NCBI GenBank assembly: GCA_035502855.1
Contig: DATJTX010000022.1
Coordinates: forward strand, 43,926-107,925
Direction: 5' to 3'
Origin: Candidatus Baltobacteraceae bacterium
GTDB lineage: Bacteria > Vulcanimicrobiota > Vulcanimicrobiia > Vulcanimicrobiales > Vulcanimicrobiaceae
Length of the DNA: 64,000 nucleotides
A model generated the notes under the pieces. It did not search any database and was not told where the DNA came from. It saw nothing but the letters and a program-made list of their open reading frames with translations. Numbering within the stretch: the stretch's first letter is position 1; each line of letters starts with the position of its first letter. Below, piece after piece: positions 58,900 to 64,000 of the stretch. The translations under genes and the position numbers were made by a program.

Positions 58900-61727
58900 T
58901 ATGCGCGTGCCGAGATCGCGTCGTCGACGGCGGCAATCAATGCGCGCAGCGCCTCGTCGATATCGCCCTTGAGATGAACGCGAACGCCGCGACGATGACG
59001 CTTGTCGAGTGATTGCCAGTCGCCGAGCGCCTGCGCCGCGAGCAGCGTGCGGAAGCCCACATTCATACCGGGAATCGGCATATCGCTGGGTTCGTCGCCG
59101 ACGATCTGGAGCATCACGGCCGAATCCGGTCCGCCTTTGTGCAGCTGACCGGTCGAGTGCAAGAAGCGCGGCCCGAAGCCGACCGTCGTTGCGACGTCGC
59201 TTGCGTCGCGGATCTTCAGGCGCAGCTCGTCGAGTATGGCGATGTGCGCGGGATCGCGCGCGATGTACGCGCAGATCGCGACGTAGTCGCCCGGAACGAG
59301 CTGCTTGAAGACCGCTGCCAGCGCCCCGACGTCGGTGTGCGCGCCGGCACAATCCTTCGAGCCGGACAGATAGGTGATATCGAAGGACGCGCCTTCGACG
59401 TCGGCTGCCGGTTCGTCGATCGTACCCTTCGCCTCATACTGCGCAAGCAGCGCCTTGGTGTTGTCCTTCGACTCCTGGACGTTGGGCTGATCGAAGGCGT
59501 TTATTCCGAGCAAGCTGCCTGCCGCCGCCGTCGCAATCTCCCACAGGTAGAACTGCTCGCCTAGATCGTACTCGTCGTTCATCGCTAAACGAACGATCGG
59601 ATGACCCGCGTCTTGGAGTGCTTGCAGCCCCTGCGTGACGCCGCCTGCCGGGTCCGGCAGATTTGCGCCGACGTACACGAAGACGCGGTCGTTGCCGTAG
59701 TCCGCCGGCGGACCGAGCGCCTCGCCCTCGATCGGGATGATGCCTTTACCCTCTTTGCCGGTCGACTCGGCGATCAATTGCTCGGCCCACGCGCCGAACG
59801 CGGCGACGTCGGGATGGGTGACGATCGTGAGCTTGTCGCGTCCCGCCAGCGCGTAGCCGCCGATCGCCGCGCCGAATCGCACGCCGGGCGCGACGCGCGG
59901 ATCCACCGTCTTGTCATTGGCGTGCATCGCGCCGAGCGCACGGTCGAGAAGAAGCTGCACGTCGTAGCCGGCCAGCGCCGCGGGAACCATCCCGAAGTAT
60001 GAGAGCGCGGAATAGCGTCCACCGATGTTCGGATCGTTCTCGAAGATACGCCGGAAGTTGTGCGCCTTGGCGACCTCTACCATGTGGGTGCCGGGATCGG
60101 TGATCGCGATGAATTGCCGTCCGGCGTGCGTCGTGCCGACCGATTTGGCGACCCGTTCGTAGTAGTAGGCGAAGAACGCGTTCGGCTCGGTGGTCGAGCC
60201 GCTCTTGCTTGCCACGATGAAAAGCGTCGTGTCGAGTTCGATCGCGTCGTCGAGTTCCTGGATCTGCGCCGGATCGGTGGAGTCGAGCACGTGGAGCGTC
60301 GGGTAGTCGGTGGCCTCATCGAAGGTTTCGGCCATGATGTCGGGTGCGAGCGAACTGCCCCCCATACCCAAAACGACCACGTGATCGAACTCGTCCGTGA
60401 TCTCACGGGCGAACGCGAGCAGATCGGGCACGTGTTCCATCAGGTGCTGCGGAACGTCGAGCCATCCCAGCGCATGCTTCACGATGTCGGCTGCTTGGGG
60501 ATCGCTCGTCCAGAGTGATGGATCTTTGGCCCAGAGCTTCTTGAGGAAGTCGGCGCTTGCGAGTTTCTCGAGTGCTCCCGGCGGCGCGGACGAGATCGCG
60601 ACGCGCTCGCGGCCGTCGGCGAGTTGTTTCTGTTTGTAGACGATCGCGCCCATCAGTGCGGCGAACGAATCCGAGAAGGACGAAACGCCCTCGACCTGGA
60701 GGTCGTGCGTCACCTCGAAGAGGGAGATCTTCGCCTCTTGAAGCGCACGCATCGTGGCGCGCGCCTCATCCAAGCCGGTCTCGACCGTGTCGGGCGTCAC
60801 CCTGCCGTGGTCGAGCAGCGCTTCGAGCGTGTTCGGCGGCATCGTGTTGACGGTGTGTTTGCCGACGACCGTCTCGACGTACATCAAGTCCGGGTAGGCC
60901 GGATTCTTCGTCGAGGTGCTGGCCCACAGCGGCCGCTGCACCGCGCCCCCGGCTTTGACGATCGGAGCGAACTCATCGCCCTCAAAGAGTTCCTCGAATT
61001 TTTGGTAGGTGAGTTTGAGGTTGGCGATGCCGGTTTTGCCCAGCAGCGATTGCAATGTGGTTTCGCCCTTGGCGATCTTCGCCTGTAGGAGCCGATCGAT
61101 GGCGGTGTCGATGCGGCTGACGAAGACCGAATTGACCGAACGAATACGATCGATCGGCTTGCCCTCGAGGAGGCGGCGTTTCAGGCCGGCAATGTAGGCG
61201 CCGGCCGTCTTTTCGTACATCTCGATCGAGAAGATCAGCGTGACGTTGATGTTGAGACCGCTGTAGATGCACTCTTCGATGGCGGGAATGCCTTCGTTGG
61301 TCCCCGGGATCTTCACCATCAGGTTCGGGCGATCGACGCGCGTCCAGAGCGCTTTGGCATTTTCGATCGTGCCCGCCGTATCGTGCGCGAGAAGCGGCGA
61401 GACCTCGAGGCTGACGAAGCCGTCGTTGCCGCCCGAAGAATCGTAGACGCCGCGGAACGCGTCGCACGCTTGCTGAATGTCCGCCACGGCCAGATCCCAG
61501 AAGAGCGCGTCCGGGTCTTTCTCGGTGCCGATCAGCGAGCGCAGTTGTTCGTCGTAATCGTCTCCGGTGCCGATCGCCTTTTCGAAGATCGTCGGATTGC
61601 TCGTCATCCCGCGCAGCCCTTGATCGATCAGCCGTTTCAGTTCGCCGGATGCGAACATGCCGCGGCGAAGGTTGTCGAGCCACACGCTCTGACCGGCCTC
61701 GAGCAGTTGTTGCAATTGGTTACTCAC
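58899..61727 (-). CDS. tal-pgi: Bifunctional transaldolase / glucose-6-phosphate isomerase
   Basis: This 942-residue fusion has transaldolase at about 1-365, with GMTSNPTIFEKAI near 40, the Schiff-base Lys in RPNLMVKIPGTNEGI near 133-147 and INVTLIFSIEMYE. Glucose-6-phosphate isomerase spans about 390-935, with HVVVLGMGGSSLAPDIMAET near 435, FIVASKSGSTTEPNAFFAYY near 485 (each in part) and a late lysine-containing region. Such fusions are known in a few phyla. It joins the non-oxidative and oxidative branches at fructose-6-phosphate. The start is GTG 61727 with GGAGA upstream, 27 bases after tkt. Confidence 0.93.
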   Translation of the reverse strand: MSNQLQQLLEAGQSVWLDNLRRGMFASGELKRLIDQGLRGMTSNPTIFEKAIGTGDDYDEQLRSLIGTEKDPDALFWDLAVADIQQACDAFRGVYDSSGGNDGFVSLEVSPLLAHDTAGTIENAKALWTRVDRPNLMVKIPGTNEGIPAIEECIYSGLNINVTLIFSIEMYEKTAGAYIAGLKRRLLEGKPIDRIRSVNSVFVSRIDTAIDRLLQAKIAKGETTLQSLLGKTGIANLKLTYQKFEELFEGDEFAPIVKAGGAVQRPLWASTSTKNPAYPDLMYVETVVGKHTVNTMPPNTLEALLDHGRVTPDTVETGLDEARATMRALQEAKISLFEVTHDLQVEGVSSFSDSFAALMGAIVYKQKQLADGRERVAISSAPPGALEKLASADFLKKLWAKDPSLWTSDPQAADIVKHALGWLDVPQHLMEHVPDLLAFAREITDEFDHVVVLGMGGSSLAPDIMAETFDEATDYPTLHVLDSTDPAQIQELDDAIELDTTLFIVASKSGSTTEPNAFFAYYYERVAKSVGTTHAGRQFIAITDPGTHMVEVAKAHNFRRIFENDPNIGGRYSALSYFGMVPAALAGYDVQLLLDRALGAMHANDKTVDPRVAPGVRFGAAIGGYALAGRDKLTIVTHPDVAAFGAWAEQLIAESTGKEGKGIIPIEGEALGPPADYGNDRVFVYVGANLPDPAGGVTQGLQALQDAGHPIVRLAMNDEYDLGEQFYLWEIATAAAGSLLGINAFDQPNVQESKDNTKALLAQYEAKGTIDEPAADVEGASFDITYLSGSKDCAGAHTDVGALAAVFKQLVPGDYVAICAYIARDPAHIAILDELRLKIRDASDVATTVGFGPRFLHSTGQLHKGGPDSAVMLQIVGDEPSDMPIPGMNVGFRTLLAAQALGDWQSLDKRHRRGVRVHLKGDIDEALRALIAAVDDAISARA

Positions 61728-61754
61728 GTGTCTCTCCTGCAGGATGTTGAGCGA

Positions 61755-63758
61755 TTAACGCGATGCGAGTGCGAATTCGTCGAGTGCGGCTTGCGCGACG
61801 CGCTCGGGCGTGAAGCCGAGGCTCGCGGCGATCGCCGCCATCGGCGCCGATTCGCCGAAGCGATCGATGCCGTAGGTCACGCCGCGATCGCCGGTCCAGC
61901 GCTCCCAGCCGAAGGTCGATGCGGCTTCGATCGACATTCGTGCGGTCACGTTCGGCGGAAGCACGTCGTCGCGATAGGCTTGCGGCTGGGCTTCGAAGAG
62001 TTCCCAGCAGGGCATCGAGACCACGCGCGTTCGCACGCCCTTTGCTTCGAGCACTTTGCGCGCCTCGACCGCGAGCGATACCTCCGAACCGGTTGCGATC
62101 AGAATCAAGTCGGGCGTGCCCGACGCTTCCGCGAGCACGTAGGCGCCGCGGCCGACGTGGGCCACGCGGTCGCCGAGGAACGGCAGTTTTTGCCGCGTTA
62201 GAACCAACGCCCAGGGACACCCGCTGGTTGGATCGATCGCCAGCTTCCATGCTTCACACGTTTCGAGCGAATCGGCGGGCCGCACGACGCGAATGTTCGG
62301 CATCGCACGGAGTTGAGCGAGCTGCTCGATCGGCTCGTGCGTCGGACCATCTTCGCCGAGGAACACGGAATCGTGGGTGAAGACGTAGATCGCGTGCAGA
62401 CGCGTCAGCGCGGCCAAACGCAGCGACGGTTTCATATAGTCGACGAAATTGAAGAAGGTGGCGCAGAACGGCATCAAGCCGCCGTGCAGCGCGATGCCGT
62501 TGGTCGCCGCCGCCATGCCGTGCTCGCGAACGCCGTAATGGATGTTGCGCCCGGCGTAGTTTCCGGGTTGGAAATCGCCCTGATCCTTGAGATAGGTCTT
62601 GGTCGAGGGATCGAGATCAGCCGAGCCGCCGACCAGTTCCGGAAGCGCGCCGGCGATCGCGTTCATCGTCGTCCCACCGGCATCGCGGGTCGCAACCGCA
62701 CCGTTCTCGGCGTTGAACGTCGGCCACGGCAGATTCTCCGGCAGTTTGCCCGCGAGCGCGCGCTCGAGCTGCGCAGCCGCTTTCGGATTGGCCGCCTTCC
62801 ACGAATCGTAACGGGTCTGCCACTGGGCTTGGAGTTGCGCACCGCGCGCGCCGCATTCCCGGAAAAATTTCAGCACGTCGTCGGGGACGTAGAAATCAGG
62901 CTCGAGCGGCCAGCCGAGTTCGGTTTTCGTCTTCTTGACGTTGTCGGCGCCGAGAGGTTCGCCGTGCGCCTTGAACGTGTCTTGCAGGGGCGATCCAAAA
63001 CCGATGTGCGTACGCACCGCAATGAGCGAGGGCCGGTCGGTGACGCCTTTGGCGATGCCGATCGCTTCATCGATGGCGGCCACGTCGTTGCTGTGATCGA
63101 CGGTGACGCGTTGCGTATGCCAGCCGCTCGCGTCGAATCGCGCGCACGCGTCATCGGTATAGGTGACGTCGGTCGGACCGGCCAGCGAAACGCGGTTGTC
63201 GTCGTAGAGCACGATCAATCTGCCGAGCTGGAGGTGCCCCGCCAACGAAAGAGCTTCTTGGCTTATGCCTTCCATCAGATCGCCGTCGCCGGCGATACAG
63301 TACGTGTAGTGATCGACGATCTTCGCGTCGGTGCGATTGTAGACGGCGCTCAGATGCGCTTCGGCGATTGCAAAGCCGACGGAATTACCGAATCCCTGAC
63401 CGAGCGGTCCGGTCGTGGCCTCGACGCCGGGCGTGTGATTGGCTTCCGGATGCCCCGGCGTCTTGCTGCCGAGCTGGCGAAACGACTTGAGGTCGTCGAG
63501 CGTGAGATCGTAGCCGGTCAGGTAGAGGAGCGCATAGAGCAGCATCGATCCGTGTCCGGCTGAGAGAATGAAGCGATCGCGATCGAACCAGTGCGGATCC
63601 TTCGGATTGAATTTCAGGTGCCGGGTCCAGAGCGTGTACGCCATCGCGGCGGCTCCCAGCGGCATCCCCGGATGACCCGAGTTGGCCTTTTGGACGGCGT
63701 CGACTGCCAGAAACCGGATCGTATTGATGCGTTGCTCGTCGGCTGGCGTGTTCGGCAC
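61755..63758 (-). CDS. tkt: Transketolase
   Basis: This 667-residue thiamine-diphosphate enzyme is of the usual length. [20 protein letters not shown] near 24 is the substrate-side motif, [21 protein letters not shown] near 101 (in part) and the ThDP/Mg motif [16 protein letters not shown] near 153. The pyrimidine domain has [19 protein letters not shown] near 424 and [16 protein letters not shown] near 466. It is the first gene of the pentose phosphate operon. It starts at GTG 63758 with GAAGGAG 6 bases upstream. Confidence 0.96.
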   Translation of the reverse strand: MPNTPADEQRINTIRFLAVDAVQKANSGHPGMPLGAAAMAYTLWTRHLKFNPKDPHWFDRDRFILSAGHGSMLLYALLYLTGYDLTLDDLKSFRQLGSKTPGHPEANHTPGVEATTGPLGQGFGNSVGFAIAEAHLSAVYNRTDAKIVDHYTYCIAGDGDLMEGISQEALSLAGHLQLGRLIVLYDDNRVSLAGPTDVTYTDDACARFDASGWHTQRVTVDHSNDVAAIDEAIGIAKGVTDRPSLIAVRTHIGFGSPLQDTFKAHGEPLGADNVKKTKTELGWPLEPDFYVPDDVLKFFRECGARGAQLQAQWQTRYDSWKAANPKAAAQLERALAGKLPENLPWPTFNAENGAVATRDAGGTTMNAIAGALPELVGGSADLDPSTKTYLKDQGDFQPGNYAGRNIHYGVREHGMAAATNGIALHGGLMPFCATFFNFVDYMKPSLRLAALTRLHAIYVFTHDSVFLGEDGPTHEPIEQLAQLRAMPNIRVVRPADSLETCEAWKLAIDPTSGCPWALVLTRQKLPFLGDRVAHVGRGAYVLAEASGTPDLILIATGSEVSLAVEARKVLEAKGVRTRVVSMPCWELFEAQPQAYRDDVLPPNVTARMSIEAASTFGWERWTGDRGVTYGIDRFGESAPMAAIAASLGFTPERVAQAALDEFALASR

Positions 63759-63906
63759 GGCCTGCTCCTTCGTAAGAAACGGCGGGAGCGAGTTATTCGC
63801 GCTCCTGTATCTTTCTCTTACCCAGAGGTGTACGCTACGCTGCTTAACGGCTGATTATGAGGAAACGAGGGAAGCTCTGAAAAAGTCGCTGTACCGATCG
63901 CAAGGA

Positions 63907-63998
63907 GCATTTTCCGGTGCGAATCGAGGCGCATCCGAGGGAGCATAGCAACGCGCTCTGTGACCGAGGATGCAACGAAGACCCGCACCGGAAAATGC
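63907..63998. repeat. 92-base nested palindrome at the right edge
   Basis: GCATTTTCCGGTGCG (63907-63921) and its exact complement at 63984-63998 enclose GCATCC/GGATGC (63931-63936, 63968-63973) and GAGC/GCTC. The 15-base outer arms are perfect. It lies about 150 bases upstream of tkt, in a region without other genes up to the window end. It may be a transcription terminator of the gene beyond the edge, a leader structure, or a dispersed repeat. The remainder of 63759-63906 holds the tkt ribosome site and a small GGAGCG/CGCTCC hairpin near 63784-63804. Confidence 0.6.
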
Positions 63999-64000
63999 CC

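Noticed and set aside
1..64000. tRNA, rRNA, phage structural genes, integrase or attachment sites
   Set aside because: I saw no cloverleaf with a conserved T-loop, no rRNA-like stretch and no integrase or virion protein. A tRNA scan would settle the first point.

Overview
The window is GC-rich bacterial DNA, by eye in the 60s percent (not calculated). It is dominated by tightly packed, overlapping operons. The envelope genes point to a diderm: a MurE with the meso-diaminopimelate motif DNPR, a TolC-like outer-membrane channel paired with a periplasmic adaptor, and a LolA-like protein. Large BTAD (SARP/AfsR-type) regulators, a transaldolase-glucose-6-phosphate isomerase fusion, OpcA and a CofE-like gene sit in one genome. 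That would suit an uncultured lineage such as Candidatus Eremiobacterota (WPS-2). This assignment is inference; no marker gene proves it.

Layout. (1) 1-17.3 kb, minus strand: a complete division and cell wall (dcw) operon, mraZ-rsmH-ftsL-ftsI-murE-murF-[CofE-like]-mraY-murD-ftsW-[DUF2332]-murG-murC-murB-ddl. Citrate synthase and the start of hisA follow it. Almost every junction is a 1-13 base overlap, often ATGA. A good sigma70-type promoter and three 10-base-spaced MraZ boxes precede mraZ. ftsQ, ftsA and ftsZ are absent. Two genes that do not belong to the canonical cluster are embedded in it. (2) 17.5-26.5 kb: single genes, namely a stand-alone RelA/SpoT-domain synthetase, an intact and a decayed copy of a small HTH gene, ClpP (possibly leaderless), a patatin, a PH-domain membrane protein, a bicovalent-FAD oxidoreductase, an MDR dehydrogenase, MsrA and an aldo/keto reductase. 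(3) 26.6-30.2 kb: a three-subunit molybdenum hydroxylase of the PaoABC type, then a DUF318/UPF0718 permease and a histidine acid phosphatase. (4) 32.5-42.6 kb: an accessory stretch with unknown small proteins, two BTAD regulators, a beta-propeller protein and a complete IS630-family element. The IS sits exactly in a CTAG shared by the stop codons of two convergent genes. (5) 42.6-47.9 kb: an autoregulated PadR pair, a highly structured 184-base intergenic element, and hutU-hutI-hutF for histidine degradation. (6) 47.9-54.5 kb: a lipoprotein, then a promoter bracketed by two identical 20-base palindromes driving STAS, LolA-like, TetR, EmrA-like, EmrB-like and TolC-like genes. (7) 54.6-63.8 kb, minus strand: a pentose phosphate operon tkt, tal-pgi, [three-way-junction RNA], gnd, zwf, opcA, pgl. 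A large palindrome lies at the right edge.

The points most worth a second look are the CofE-like amide ligase and the DUF2332 gene wired into the dcw operon, and the branched RNA-like structures upstream of hutU and gnd. The MraZ, PadR and efflux-operon control sites are readable directly from the sequence. I see no tRNA, rRNA, CRISPR array or prophage.
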